A DNA stretch of 64,000 bases. It comes from Burkholderia aenigmatica (GTDB lineage: Bacteria; Pseudomonadota; Gammaproteobacteria; Burkholderiales; Burkholderiaceae). The notes beneath the pieces are model-generated. The model was given only the letters and a program-made list of their open reading frames with translations, did no database searches and had not been told where the DNA came from. The stretch lies in contig NZ_CABVQC010000036.1 in the NCBI RefSeq assembly GCF_902499175.1, positions 1 through 64,000 of the forward strand, written 5' to 3'. A program made the translations under genes and the position numbers. This document shows positions 16,649-25,784 of the stretch, piece after piece. Numbering within the stretch: the first letter of the stretch is position 1; every line of letters begins with the position of its first letter.

Positions 16649-17120
16649 TTTCAACCGTCAATTCCGTTGCACCGATTCTTCAACCGGAAGAAACCGGAAT
16701 ATCGGCGCATCCCGCTTCGATAAAAATTCAATCCATTAACGGCTGAGTGAAAGCGATTCAATCCACCAGAATGACTCATCGCCGTCGCATTGCATTTCAC
16801 CGGATACGTTAGTCATTCATTCCGTACGAGCCGATTCTGCTCGTGATACCAATCGGAAAAATCGTATTGCACCCCGCGAAAACCACGGATTGATTGCCGC
16901 ATCGTATGAAAATCTTTCGTCCACCCCGTGCGCGAAAGAATCCAGAACCGCAATGTTTTCCTGGCTTATTCAATCGACTCCCAATTCGACTGGAACAAAA
17001 TGAAACTGCCAGGCCATCAAGATTGAAAGACCCGGCAATTCGTATCAGCATTCGCCATGCCGCGGCATGCGAAGCGCGGCATAAATTCAATGAAAAACGG
17101 CTCAGGCACCGCCGTGCCGG
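16649..17120. other. AT-rich intergenic block without a recognisable gene
   Basis: About 470 nt between two convergent genes with base composition close to 45-50 percent G+C, far below the neighbours. Similar short strings recur (ATTCAATCCA near 16727 and 16758, TTCAATCGA near 16971). A 93-codon minus-strand frame (16809-17090) is open, but its composition and sequence look like chance. It could be a relic of acquired DNA or of a lost promoter or gene. Confidence 0.5.
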
Positions 17121-18143
17121 TCAGCGCGCGGCGCCGAATCCGCCGAAAAACGCACGCGCGTTCGCGTCGAGGCTGTCGAGGTGATAGCCGCCTTCCTGCA
17201 CGATCACCGTCGGCAACCCGAGTGCGCCGATCGCACTGCCGAGCCGCCCGAAACCGTCGGTCGTGACGGCCACCTGCGATTGCGGATCGTCCTTGTAGAT
17301 ATCGAAGCCGAGCGCGAGCACGAGCGCATCGGGCTGGAACCGGGCGAGCGCGCGCAGCGCGTCGTCGAGCCGCTCGAAGAACGCCGACTCCGGCGCGCCG
17401 TGCGGCATCGGCAGGTTCAGGTTGAAACCGTCGCCGGCCCCCGCGCCCGTCTCCTCCTCGTAGCCCGCGACGACCGGGTAGAAGTTGGTCGGGTCGCCGT
17501 GGATCGACACGTACAGCACGTCGTCGCGGCCGTAGAAGATCTCCTGCACGCCCTGCCCGTGATGCATGTCGGTGTCGAGGATCGCGACCCGACGATGGCG
17601 GTCAAGCAGCGACTGCGCGGCGATCGCCGCATTGTTCAGGTAGCAGAAACCACCGGCCGCGTCGCGGCGTGCGTGGTGACCGGGCGGCCGGCACAATGCG
17701 TACGCCTCGCGCGCGCCGTCGTTGACGTCGGCCGCGGCCGCCAGCGCGCCCTGCGCGGACCAGTACGCAGCGCGCCACGTGTTCGCACCGACCGGGCAAC
17801 TGCCGTCGGCGAGGTAGCGCGCGGCTTTCGCGAGCACGCCGCGCAGCGGGTTCGGATCGCGTACGAACACGTTCGACATCACTTCGTCGCCCCAGTCGTC
17901 GGGCATCTGCTTCCAGTCGCGGTGCGCTTCTTCCAGAAAGCGCAGGTAGTTCATGTCGTGCACGGCCGCGATCGGCGCGGTGCCGCGGTCGGCCGGCTCG
18001 CGCACGTCGAAGTCGAGCGACCGGACGGCCGCGACTAGCCGCGCCGCGCGCTCGGGCACTTCCTGCGGTTCACGCATCTGGCCGCGCGACAGGTAGCTGC
18101 GCGGATGGTGCAGCAACTGCTCGGGATGGAAATAGGTTTTCAT
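17121..18143 (-). CDS. Histone-deacetylase-family acetylpolyamine amidohydrolase
   Basis: The 340-aa protein begins MKTYFHPEQLLHHPRSYLSRG, as in bacterial acetylpolyamine amidohydrolases. Active-site motifs are present: PPGHHARRDAAGGFCYLNN with the tandem His, LDTDMHHGQGVQE with the Zn-binding Asp and His, and a later GFDIYKDDP. It should remove acetyl groups from acetylated putrescine, cadaverine or spermidine in the cytoplasm. The start at 18143 fits the family N-terminus. It sits in a minus-strand row with an amidohydrolase and an MHS transporter, consistent with amine or amide catabolism. Its 3' side is an AT-rich gap. Confidence 0.88.
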   Translation of the reverse strand: MKTYFHPEQLLHHPRSYLSRGQMREPQEVPERAARLVAAVRSLDFDVREPADRGTAPIAAVHDMNYLRFLEEAHRDWKQMPDDWGDEVMSNVFVRDPNPLRGVLAKAARYLADGSCPVGANTWRAAYWSAQGALAAAADVNDGAREAYALCRPPGHHARRDAAGGFCYLNNAAIAAQSLLDRHRRVAILDTDMHHGQGVQEIFYGRDDVLYVSIHGDPTNFYPVVAGYEEETGAGAGDGFNLNLPMPHGAPESAFFERLDDALRALARFQPDALVLALGFDIYKDDPQSQVAVTTDGFGRLGSAIGALGLPTVIVQEGGYHLDSLDANARAFFGGFGAAR

Positions 18144-18192
18144 CGTTCGCCCTCGTCGGTTTTTCGATTTGTCGGTTGATCGGTTTGCCGCG

Positions 18193-19464
18193 TCACGCAT
18201 CCTGCATCGCGGCCGCCACGGCAACGCGCGCCGCAACGCCGGCGCGCGCGAGCACCGCATGAAGCAGCACGTTCGTGCCGCGCGTCACGTCGGCGGGCAG
18301 TGCATCCTCGGCTTCGTTGTGCGACAGGCCGTCGACACACGGGATGAACACCATCGCAGTCGGAACGCAACGCGCGAGCAGGATCGCGTCGTGCCCGGCG
18401 CCGCTGACGATCCGCTCGTTCGTATAGCCGAACGCGGCGGCCGCCTGCGCGACCCGCTCGACGCAGTCGCGATCGAACGGTGTCGCCGGGCTGCGCCAGC
18501 AGGTGTCGATCGCGACCTGTACGCCACGCGCCGCGGCGACGCGTGCGCACGCATCGCGCAATTCGCGCTCCATCGCGTCGACTTGCGCATCGTCGTGATG
18601 GCGCAGGTCGACCGTGAACGTCACATTGCCGGCAATGGTGTTGCGCGACGCGTTGCGAATGCCGACCTGCCCGATCGTCGCGAGCCCGCGCGGCGCATGA
18701 CCGGCGACGATCCGTTCGAGTTCGAGCGCCATCTGCGCGCTGGCGAAATACGCGTCCTTGCGATACGGCATCGGCGTCGTGCCCGCATGCGCCGCCACGC
18801 CCGTCACGGTCACGTCGAGCCAGCGGATCGCCTGCCCACCCGTGACGACGCCGATCGTCGTGCCGTTCGCCTCGAGTACGGGGCCTTGTTCGATATGTGC
18901 TTCGAAGTACGCATCGACCGCACCGCCCGTCGCGCGCGTGCCGCGATAGCCGCATGCGTCGAGGGCCGCGCCGAGCGTGACGCCGTCGGCGTCCTGCTTG
19001 GCCAGCGCATCGTCGAGCGGCAACGCGCCGGTGAAGACGGCCGAACCGAGCATCGCCGGTGCGAAGCGCGCGCCCTCCTCGTTGGTCCACGACACGATTT
19101 CCAGCGGCTTGTCGGTCGAGATGCCCGCGTCGTTCAGCGTGCGCACGAGTTCGAGCGCGGCGAGCACGCCGTAGACGCCGTCGAAGCGGCCGCCTTCGGG
19201 CTGCGTATCGAGATGGCTGCCGATCAGCACCGGCGCGGCCTGCGCATCGACGCCGCCGCGCCGCGCAAACAGGTTGCCGACTGCGTCGACGCTCACCGTC
19301 ATCCCCGCGTCGCGGCACCACTGCGCGAACAGGTCGCGCCCGCGACGATCGTCGTCGGTGAGCGCGAGGCGCCGCACGCCGCCGCGCGGCGTCGCGCCGA
19401 TGCGCGCCATGTCCGCCAGGCTCTGCCACAAACGGGCGCCGTCGATTTCCAGCAGGTCTTTCAT
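18193..19464 (-). CDS. Zn-dependent amidohydrolase, allantoate/N-carbamoyl-amino-acid (hydantoinase/carbamoylase) family
   Basis: The 423-aa M20-family enzyme has the metal ligands in GSHLDTQPEGGRFDGVYGV, SWTNEEGARF, EAHIEQGPVLE and near the C-terminus GLSHNEAED. Family members hydrolyse allantoate, N-carbamoyl-beta-alanine or N-carbamoyl amino acids to release ammonia and CO2. The NCS1 permease 4 kb away (23.2-24.7 kb) and the MHS transporter next door fit a role in purine, pyrimidine or hydantoin breakdown. The substrate cannot be fixed from sequence. It is 49 nt upstream of the amidohydrolase gene and 31 nt downstream of the transporter. Confidence 0.87.
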   Translation of the reverse strand: MKDLLEIDGARLWQSLADMARIGATPRGGVRRLALTDDDRRGRDLFAQWCRDAGMTVSVDAVGNLFARRGGVDAQAAPVLIGSHLDTQPEGGRFDGVYGVLAALELVRTLNDAGISTDKPLEIVSWTNEEGARFAPAMLGSAVFTGALPLDDALAKQDADGVTLGAALDACGYRGTRATGGAVDAYFEAHIEQGPVLEANGTTIGVVTGGQAIRWLDVTVTGVAAHAGTTPMPYRKDAYFASAQMALELERIVAGHAPRGLATIGQVGIRNASRNTIAGNVTFTVDLRHHDDAQVDAMERELRDACARVAAARGVQVAIDTCWRSPATPFDRDCVERVAQAAAAFGYTNERIVSGAGHDAILLARCVPTAMVFIPCVDGLSHNEAEDALPADVTRGTNVLLHAVLARAGVAARVAVAAAMQDA

Positions 19465-19495
19465 GTGCACTCCGGATGAATTCGTTCGTTGAAGG

Positions 19496-20806
19496 TCACT
19501 GCGAGCCGAACGCTTCGGCAGTGGCCGGCCGCGCCGCGCGGCGCGCATCGAGCGCGACGATGCACAGCAGCGAGATGCCGGCGAGACACGTGTAGAACAC
19601 CGCGAGCGGCCACCACTGGCCCGCGAAGCGATGCGCGAGCCACGTGCCGACGAGCGGCGTCAGCCCGCCCGCGAGTGCGCCGCAGATCTGGTAGGCGAGC
19701 GAAATCGCCGAATAGCGCACGTGCGCGGGGAACACCTCGCTCACGAAACCCGCGATCACCGAATAGAAGCCGGCCATGCAGACGACCGCGAGCGCGATGC
19801 CGGCGATCAGCGATGCGGACGTGCCGCCCTGCACGAGCATGAACATCGGATACGGCGACAGCATCGCGAGCAGCGCCGCGAGCTTCAGGAAGCGCGCGCC
19901 GCCGATGCGCTCGGCGATCCACGCGGCGATCGGCTGCGCGAAGAACTGGATGATCGCGACCGCGAACAGGCTGTCGAGGATCAGCGAACGCGAGACGCCG
20001 ACGTACTGCGTCGTGTACGCGATCATGAACGTATTGGTGAAATAGACGCCCGCGATGCCGATCGTGTTCGCGCCGATGCAGAGCGCCACGAGCCCCGATG
20101 CGGAGCGGAACACTTCCGCGACCGGCAGCTTCACCGTGCGGTTGGTTTCCTTCACGCGCGCGAATTCCGGCGACTCGTTCACGCCGAGCCGGATCAGGAT
20201 GCCGACTACGAGCAGCACCGAACTCGCGAGAAACGGCAGGCGCCAGCCCCATGCGAGGAAGTCGGCCTTGTCCATCGACGTGACCGCGCGAAACGCGATC
20301 AGCGACAGGATCAGCCCGGCCGGGCTGCCGAGCTGCGCGAACGACGCGAAGAACGTGCGGCGCCCCTGCGGCGCATGCTCGCCCGCCATCAGCACCGCGC
20401 CGCCCCACTCGCCGCCGACCGCGATCCCCTGCACCACGCGCAGCGCGACGAGCAGCACCGGCGCGAGCATGCCGACCTTCGAATAGTCGGGCAGCAGCCC
20501 GACGCACACGGTCGCGACGCCCATCATCATCAGCGTCGTCATCAACGCCTTCTTGCGGCCGATGCGATCGCCGAGATGGCCGAAGATGATGCCGCCGAGC
20601 GGCCGCGCGAAGAAGCCGACCGCGAACGTCGCGAACGACGCCATCGTGCTGACGAAGCGGTCATGCGACGGGAAATAGAGGTCGCCGAACACGAGCGCGG
20701 CGGCCGTCGCGTAGATGTAGAAGTCGTACCACTCGATCATCGTGCCGATGAACGCGGCCGTCGCGGCGCGTCCCGGCTGGCGGGCGGAAGGAAGGGACTG
20801 GGTCAT
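19496..20806 (-). CDS. MFS transporter, metabolite:H+ symporter (MHS) family
   Basis: This 436-aa protein has twelve membrane segments. The FIGTMIEWYDFYIYATAAAL start, the GHLGDRIGRKKALM loop and RVVQGIAVGGEWGGA are the signature of the MHS branch (shikimate, 2-oxoglutarate and dicarboxylate carriers). It heads the minus-strand set with the two hydrolases and likely imports their substrate. The ATG at 20806 is chosen from the family N-terminus. Its promoter lies in the divergent region with an inverted repeat (20921-20968). Confidence 0.88.
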   Translation of the reverse strand: MTQSLPSARQPGRAATAAFIGTMIEWYDFYIYATAAALVFGDLYFPSHDRFVSTMASFATFAVGFFARPLGGIIFGHLGDRIGRKKALMTTLMMMGVATVCVGLLPDYSKVGMLAPVLLVALRVVQGIAVGGEWGGAVLMAGEHAPQGRRTFFASFAQLGSPAGLILSLIAFRAVTSMDKADFLAWGWRLPFLASSVLLVVGILIRLGVNESPEFARVKETNRTVKLPVAEVFRSASGLVALCIGANTIGIAGVYFTNTFMIAYTTQYVGVSRSLILDSLFAVAIIQFFAQPIAAWIAERIGGARFLKLAALLAMLSPYPMFMLVQGGTSASLIAGIALAVVCMAGFYSVIAGFVSEVFPAHVRYSAISLAYQICGALAGGLTPLVGTWLAHRFAGQWWPLAVFYTCLAGISLLCIVALDARRAARPATAEAFGSQ

Positions 20807-20920
20807 GCGGGCTCCTGACGCGCGCCACCGCGGGGCGACGCGCAATATCGTGTGACGGCCGTCTGTCGCGGCCTTGCGCCGCACGTTGCGGCAGCCCCTC
20901 CTTTATCGGCGACCGCAAAT

Positions 20921-20968
20921 CATTAGTCAAATTTCAAGTTATTATTCGCCGTATAAATTCAACTAATG
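20921..20968. promoter_or_regulatory. Imperfect inverted repeat in MHS transporter / LysR divergent region
   Basis: CATTAGTCAAATTT at 20921-20934 and AAATTCAACTAATG at 20955-20968 are complementary at 12 of 14 positions. The repeat lies in an AT-rich stretch just before the LysR start at 20998 and upstream of the divergent transporter. It is a good candidate for the LysR recognition and activation sites. Confidence 0.55.
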
Positions 20969-20997
20969 CCCGACCTGACGCCTCGCCCGGAGACCCG

Positions 20998-21954
20998 ATG
21001 CGCCCCGACCTCGCCCCGTTCCTGAACGACCGTCTCGACTGGAACCTGTTGCGCACCTATCTGGTGATCATCCAGGAGCGCAGCGTGAGCCGCGCAGCCG
21101 CGCGCCTGCACGTGACGCAGCCGGCCGTGAGCCAGGCATTGCGGCGGCTCGAGGACACGCTCGAACGCAAGCTGATCGAGCGGCGCGGCACGCACTTCGC
21201 GCCGACACCGGCCGGCGAAGCCGTCTATCGGATCGCGAGCGACATCTACGGCGGCATCTCGCGCCTCGAAACCGAAATCGACGACAGCACGGCCGACCTC
21301 ACCGGGTCGATCCGGTTGCTGACGGTGAGCCGCATCGAGTCGCCCGTCTACGATGAATTCCTCGCGGAATTTCATCGCGCGTATCCGCGCATCGACCTGC
21401 AGATCGAGGTGATGCGCTCGTCGGACATTCTGTCTTCGCTGCTGCAGAAGACGGCCACGGCCGGGCTCGGCCTGTGCCGCACGCCGCACGACAAGCTGGA
21501 GATGCGCTGCTTCCTGCGCCAGCGCTATGCGATCTACTGCGGCCGCCATCATCGGCTGTTCGGGCAGACGCAACTGCGGATGGACGATCTGCTCGCCGAG
21601 AATTTCGTGTCGTTCACGAGCGACCAGATCGGTGACAGCCTGTCGCCGCTTACCGTGTTTCGCGACCAGCGGGGCTTCACGGGACGCATCGTCGCGTCGT
21701 CGCCGAGCCTCGATGAAGTGCGGCGGCTGATCTTCGCCGGCTATGGGATCGGCTGCCTGCCCGAGCACATCGTGCGCGACGACATCGCGCAACAGCGGCT
21801 GTGGCGGCTGCCGCCCGACGAAGGGCTCGTCGATGTCGACGTGTTCCTGCTGTGGCATCGCGATCGCAAGATGAACGCGGCCGAGCACGCGTTTCTCGAC
21901 GCGATGGAGCGCTGCATGCAGCGCTTTTCGCTCGCGGAGCGGCTGGGAAAATGA
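20998..21954 (+). CDS. LysR-family transcriptional regulator
   Basis: The 318-aa LysR protein has a short N-terminal extension before the winged HTH (about residues 14-72: LDWNLLRTYLVIIQERSVSRA.. VTQPAVSQALRRLEDTL). It is divergent from the MHS transporter gene and so probably controls the transporter-hydrolase row. The effector domain is intact. Its stop is 58 nt from the convergent porin gene, with a GC-rich hairpin (about 21977-22001) between them. Confidence 0.87.
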   Translation: MRPDLAPFLNDRLDWNLLRTYLVIIQERSVSRAAARLHVTQPAVSQALRRLEDTLERKLIERRGTHFAPTPAGEAVYRIASDIYGGISRLETEIDDSTADLTGSIRLLTVSRIESPVYDEFLAEFHRAYPRIDLQIEVMRSSDILSSLLQKTATAGLGLCRTPHDKLEMRCFLRQRYAIYCGRHHRLFGQTQLRMDDLLAENFVSFTSDQIGDSLSPLTVFRDQRGFTGRIVASSPSLDEVRRLIFAGYGIGCLPEHIVRDDIAQQRLWRLPPDEGLVDVDVFLLWHRDRKMNAAEHAFLDAMERCMQRFSLAERLGK

Positions 21955-22012
21955 CGGCGCGAACGCGCCTGCGGAAAGCGCCGGGCGCACACGGCCCGGC
22001 GCGTCGGCCTCG

Positions 22013-23083
22013 TCAGAACCGATGCACGATGCCGAGTTGCACGCCGCGCGCATTCGCCCCCGGATACGCGAGCGGCAAGCCAGGGTTCGCCGCACCGGCG
22101 AGCGTATAGCCGGCCTGGTTGCGGTTGCGCAGGTACGACAGCGCGCCATAGAAGCTCGTGCGCTTCGACAGGTCGTACTCGTACATCAGCCCGAACTGGT
22201 CCGCATTGTTGCCCTGCGACGACTGATCGTGCAGATACGCGTAGCCGAGCGCCACGTAGTTCGCCGGATTGAACTGGTACTTGACCGACAGCCCGTACAC
22301 GCGCGAATCGATGCCGAGGTCGGCCCACTTCACCGCGGAGAAACCGCCGTACACGGTTGCCTTGCCGATCTCGTACGACGCGCCGGCCATGATCGTGCGA
22401 TCGGTGGTGGTCGCCGTCGCGTTCTTCAGCCACTGGCCTGCGACGAATGCCCCGAACGGCCCGTGTTCGTAGGTCAGGTCGACCTGCTGGCTGGCACCTG
22501 CCGAGCGCACGCCGCCCGCATCGCCGAACCCGAAGTACACGCCGCCCTGGAAGCCCGCGATCTCCGGGCTCTGATACGACAGCGTATTGCTGGTGCGGAA
22601 CGCGAACACGGTCAGGTTGTCCATGCCGGACGCCTGCGTGACGCCACCGAACGCATCCTGTCCGCCCTGGTCGTTGAACAGCGGCGAATTCTGGCGGCCC
22701 GCGCGCACCTTGCCCCACTGCCCCGCGATGCCGACCCACGCCTGCCGGTTGAACAGGCTGCCCGAACTCGCGAGCGAACCGTCGTTCGGGTTGAAGCCGT
22801 TCTCCAACGCGAACTCGATCTTCTGCCCGCCGCCGATATCCTCGCCGCCCTTCAGTCCGAACCGGCTGCCCCACTGGCCGCCCGAACCGATCGCCGCCGT
22901 GTAGCCGTTGCCCGTATTCACGTACTGCGCGAATTCGTCGATCACGCCATACAGCGTGACCCCGTCCTGCGCGAGCGCGGCCCCCGATCCGGCAACGCAC
23001 GCCGCCGCCACCGTCATCCGAATGCCGGCGTGCACCATCCGCGCCCGGGAATTGCTCCCGCAGCCTGCCATTTGTTTAGTCAT
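22013..23083 (-). CDS. Gram-negative general porin (OmpC-like, Burkholderia type)
   Basis: The 356-aa outer-membrane beta-barrel protein has a signal peptide (cleavage likely after SGAALAQ). Its mature start DGVTLYGVIDEFAQYVNTG and the final Phe (GVQLGIVHRF) are typical of beta-proteobacterial trimeric porins. Typical internal motifs are SRFGLKGGEDIGGGQKIEF and FNRQAWVGI. It may form the outer-membrane entry for the solutes handled by neighbouring permeases (inference). The start at 23083 gives a slightly long n-region, and the Met at residue 16 or 23 is an alternative. Confidence 0.9.
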   Translation of the reverse strand: MTKQMAGCGSNSRARMVHAGIRMTVAAACVAGSGAALAQDGVTLYGVIDEFAQYVNTGNGYTAAIGSGGQWGSRFGLKGGEDIGGGQKIEFALENGFNPNDGSLASSGSLFNRQAWVGIAGQWGKVRAGRQNSPLFNDQGGQDAFGGVTQASGMDNLTVFAFRTSNTLSYQSPEIAGFQGGVYFGFGDAGGVRSAGASQQVDLTYEHGPFGAFVAGQWLKNATATTTDRTIMAGASYEIGKATVYGGFSAVKWADLGIDSRVYGLSVKYQFNPANYVALGYAYLHDQSSQGNNADQFGLMYEYDLSKRTSFYGALSYLRNRNQAGYTLAGAANPGLPLAYPGANARGVQLGIVHRF

Positions 23084-23243
23084 ACTATTAAATTGTCAGA
23101 GAATGAAACGACACCGCGCACGGCAGTCGCGCCGCACCGGCATCGCGGGAAAGGAAACGTGGGGAGGAGCCCGGCGCAGACAGCGCCCGGCTCGCGCGGC
23201 ATTCAGGCCGGCAGCTGGCCGGCCCGATGCGCGTGACGTGTCG

Positions 23244-24674
23244 TCAGTGGTGAACTTCGCCGCGTTCGAGCGGCAGGATCAGGCGTTCGGGAATGCTGCG
23301 GCGCGATGCACGCGCGCCGATGTAATACAGCACGGCCGGCACGACCAGACCGAGGATCCACGAGATGTCGGTGCCGCCGAGCGCGTCGACGAGCGGGCCC
23401 GTGTAGATGTGCGTCGACATGAACGGCAACTGCACGAGGATGCCGACCACGTAGATCGTGATCGCCATCACGTTCCAGCGGCCGTAGCGGCCGTCCGGAT
23501 CGGACAGTGCCGGCACGTCGTAGCGCGAGCGCGTGAAGCAGTAGTAGTCGACCAGGTTGATCGCGCTCCACGGCGTGAAGAACGCGAGCAGGAACAGGAT
23601 GAACGCGGTGAATTCCTTCAGGAACGAATGGCGGCCCGCGAGCGCGATGAGCGTCGATACGCAGATCATTCCGAAGATGTAGACGAGGCGGCTCTTCGAC
23701 GACACGGCGCCCTTGCCGCGAAAGCCGCTGATGATCGTCGCCATCGACATGAAGCTGCCGTAGGCGTTGAGCGCCGTCACCGTCACCTTGCCGAACGCGA
23801 TGCTGAAGTACAGCAACGCGGCCACGGCGCCCGCCGAGCCGAGGCCGACGATATACGACACTTCATGGTGCGCGAACTGGCTGCCCGCCAGCGCGGCCGC
23901 GAACACGCCGAACACCATCGCCGCCTGCGCGCCGATCACCGAGCCGAGGCCGACCGCGACGAACGTCGCGACCGACGACGTCGAGCGCGGCAGGTAGCGC
24001 GAATAGTCCGCGACGTACGGGCCGAACGCGATCTGCCACGACGCGGACAGCGACATCGCCAGCAGAAAGTTCGCGAGCGAGAAATGCTTGTTCGCGAGCA
24101 GCGCGCCGATGTCGTGGTTCGCGAACAGCTGCGTGAACATGTAGACGAACGCGATGATGCCGACCACGCTTGCGATCCGGCCGACGGCATGGATCGCGCG
24201 ATAGCCGAACACGGTCAGCACGACGATCACGGCCGCGAACAGCAGGATGCCGGCCGCGTCGTCGACGTGCAGCAACTGCGCGACAGCCTGCCCGGCCAGC
24301 ACCGAGCCGCTTGCGGAAAAGCCGATGTACATCAGGCACACGAGCACGATCGGGATCATCGCGCCATAGACGCCGAACTGCACGCGGCTCGAGATCATCT
24401 GCGGCAGCCCGAGCTGCGGCCCCTGCGCGCCATGCAGCGCCATCACCGCGCCACCGATGAACTGGCCGAGCAGCAGCGCGACCAGCGACCAGAACACGTC
24501 GCCGCCGAGCACGACCGCGAGGGCGCCCGTGACGATGGCCGTGATCTGCATGTTGGCCGACAGCCACAGGGTGAACTGGCTCAGCAAGCCGCCGTGGCGC
24601 TCGGCGTCGGGGATGAAGTCGATCGAACGTACCTCGATCAGGCCGCCGGCTTTTCCACTGGGATTCGTTGACAC
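23244..24674 (-). CDS. NCS1-family nucleobase permease (cytosine/purine/allantoin type)
   Basis: The 476-aa protein has twelve membrane segments and belongs to the NCS1 (CodB-like) family. Helix motifs include LGQFIGGAVMALHGAQGPQLG, SSRVQFGVYGAMIP and FGPYVADYSRYLPR. It imports a nucleobase or a related ring compound with a cation. I chose the GTG at 24674 because GGAG lies 9 nt upstream and the protein then starts VSTNPSGKAGG. The frame reaches further to 24866, but that part reads as leader. It lies 160 nt downstream of the porin start on the same strand and has its own long leader with a HutC-like palindrome. Confidence 0.87.
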   Translation of the reverse strand: MSTNPSGKAGGLIEVRSIDFIPDAERHGGLLSQFTLWLSANMQITAIVTGALAVVLGGDVFWSLVALLLGQFIGGAVMALHGAQGPQLGLPQMISSRVQFGVYGAMIPIVLVCLMYIGFSASGSVLAGQAVAQLLHVDDAAGILLFAAVIVVLTVFGYRAIHAVGRIASVVGIIAFVYMFTQLFANHDIGALLANKHFSLANFLLAMSLSASWQIAFGPYVADYSRYLPRSTSSVATFVAVGLGSVIGAQAAMVFGVFAAALAGSQFAHHEVSYIVGLGSAGAVAALLYFSIAFGKVTVTALNAYGSFMSMATIISGFRGKGAVSSKSRLVYIFGMICVSTLIALAGRHSFLKEFTAFILFLLAFFTPWSAINLVDYYCFTRSRYDVPALSDPDGRYGRWNVMAITIYVVGILVQLPFMSTHIYTGPLVDALGGTDISWILGLVVPAVLYYIGARASRRSIPERLILPLERGEVHH

Positions 24675-24977
24675 GGGGAAATCTCCAAAATACTCAGGAT
24701 CACAAATTGTTTGAACGAGACGGGAATCTGCGAGCCGCCCTTTCGGCTCTGCGGGTGCGGGGCGCCGTGGATCGCCGGCATGCGCCACGCACGCACGGTC
24801 TGCGCACTGGCGCGCAAGCGGCACGACGTGTGCCGACATTGCCTGCGGATGATCTTGTATATACAACTTGCCAGATATCGGTGATTACCCGGTATCGGCC
24901 GATATTCGTAATTGTCCGAACAATCGGGATGCGTTCGACACGACCGACTGAAAGCAAGGTGTCTTGAAAATGAAAGG
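24675..24977. promoter_or_regulatory. Leader of the NCS1 permease gene, no gene inside
   Basis: This 303-nt gap upstream of the permease contains an AT-rich part (24840-24930) with a 12-bp palindrome (separate entry) and repeated GATATCGG/CCGATA strings (24872-24905), which may be a second regulator site or promoter. I see no coding frame. Confidence 0.5.
24855..24866. promoter_or_regulatory. TTGTATATACAA palindrome, HutC/GntR-type operator candidate
   Basis: This is a perfect 12-bp palindrome, 180 nt upstream of the permease start. The core GTATATAC is the recognition core known for HutC-type GntR repressors, which control histidine and urocanate genes. No GntR gene is present in the window, so the regulator would act from elsewhere. 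Confidence 0.5.
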
Positions 24978-25655
24978 TCAGCCGCTCGCGGGCAGGACCT
25001 GCTCGGGCTCGGCCGTCATGTCGGCGGCGGGAAGCAGGTTCAGCATGCGCCGCGCGGCCTCGATGTCGTGCACGTGCAGCCATTCGTCGTAGTCGTCGCG
25101 GCGCAGGATCACGACGCCCCGCTTCTCTTCGCCGGGCCGATGCATCCGCGCGAACAGCGGGTGCGTGTCCGCATTGACCGTGAGCATCGCCATGCCCACA
25201 CGTTCGCGGCCGTCGGCGCCTTCGTAGCGCCGCCAGATACCGGCGACGCAGCACGGCTGCCAGCCGTCGACGCCGATCCGGTGCCACACGTTGCGACCGG
25301 TTTCGTAGCACGGCTCGAAGATCCAGCGCACCGGAATCAGACAGCGCTGGCCGGTGCGCCACGCGTTGCCGTAGAGCCGCGACGAGCCGACCGTCTCCGC
25401 CCGCGCGTTCACCGTATCGAGTTTCTTTTTCTTGCGGCCGTGCTCGTCGACCCGCTCGGGCTGCATGAATTTCGGCCAGAAGCCGAACACGGCCGCGACG
25501 ACCTCGAGGCCGTCGCCATCGGCGCGCGCGACCGGCGCCGCGTAGTCGGGATACACGTCGGGTGCCCACGGGTCGCGGCGGAACAGATCGCCGATGCCGA
25601 TCTTCAGTTCGCTGATGCCCGGGTCTTCATCGGGGGCGCGGTAGTGGGTGCACAC
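24978..25655 (-). CDS. SRAP (YedK/HMCES-like) DNA-protein crosslink protein
   Basis: The 225-aa protein starts MCTHYRAP. After removal of Met the catalytic Cys2 of SRAP domains becomes N-terminal and links covalently to abasic sites in single-stranded DNA. Other family motifs are present: TVNARAET, RCLIPVRWIFEP with the catalytic Glu, and the ARMHRP histidine region. The protein protects abasic sites during replication. No LexA box was recognised nearby. The gene is monocistronic on the minus strand. Confidence 0.9.
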   Translation of the reverse strand: MCTHYRAPDEDPGISELKIGIGDLFRRDPWAPDVYPDYAAPVARADGDGLEVVAAVFGFWPKFMQPERVDEHGRKKKKLDTVNARAETVGSSRLYGNAWRTGQRCLIPVRWIFEPCYETGRNVWHRIGVDGWQPCCVAGIWRRYEGADGRERVGMAMLTVNADTHPLFARMHRPGEEKRGVVILRRDDYDEWLHVHDIEAARRMLNLLPAADMTAEPEQVLPASG

Positions 25656-25784
25656 GGCTCGACGGACGATGGAAGCAATGGTTCCATCGTAGGTCAGCGC
25701 CGGGTCCCCGGTCGGGTCATTGTTTTGTATGACGAAACAGTTTTACGACTTGATGACGCGCCGGGAGCGATCCGGCGCCAACCG

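Noticed and set aside
16809..17090. A 93-codon minus-strand gene in the AT-rich block
   Set aside because: No ribosome site, no family resemblance and no coding-like codon use; composition follows the local AT-rich DNA.
22908..24671. A 587-codon plus-strand frame rich in Arg, His, Asp, Glu
   Set aside because: It lies opposite the NCS1 permease and has the Arg/His/Asp composition of antisense translation of a membrane protein gene.
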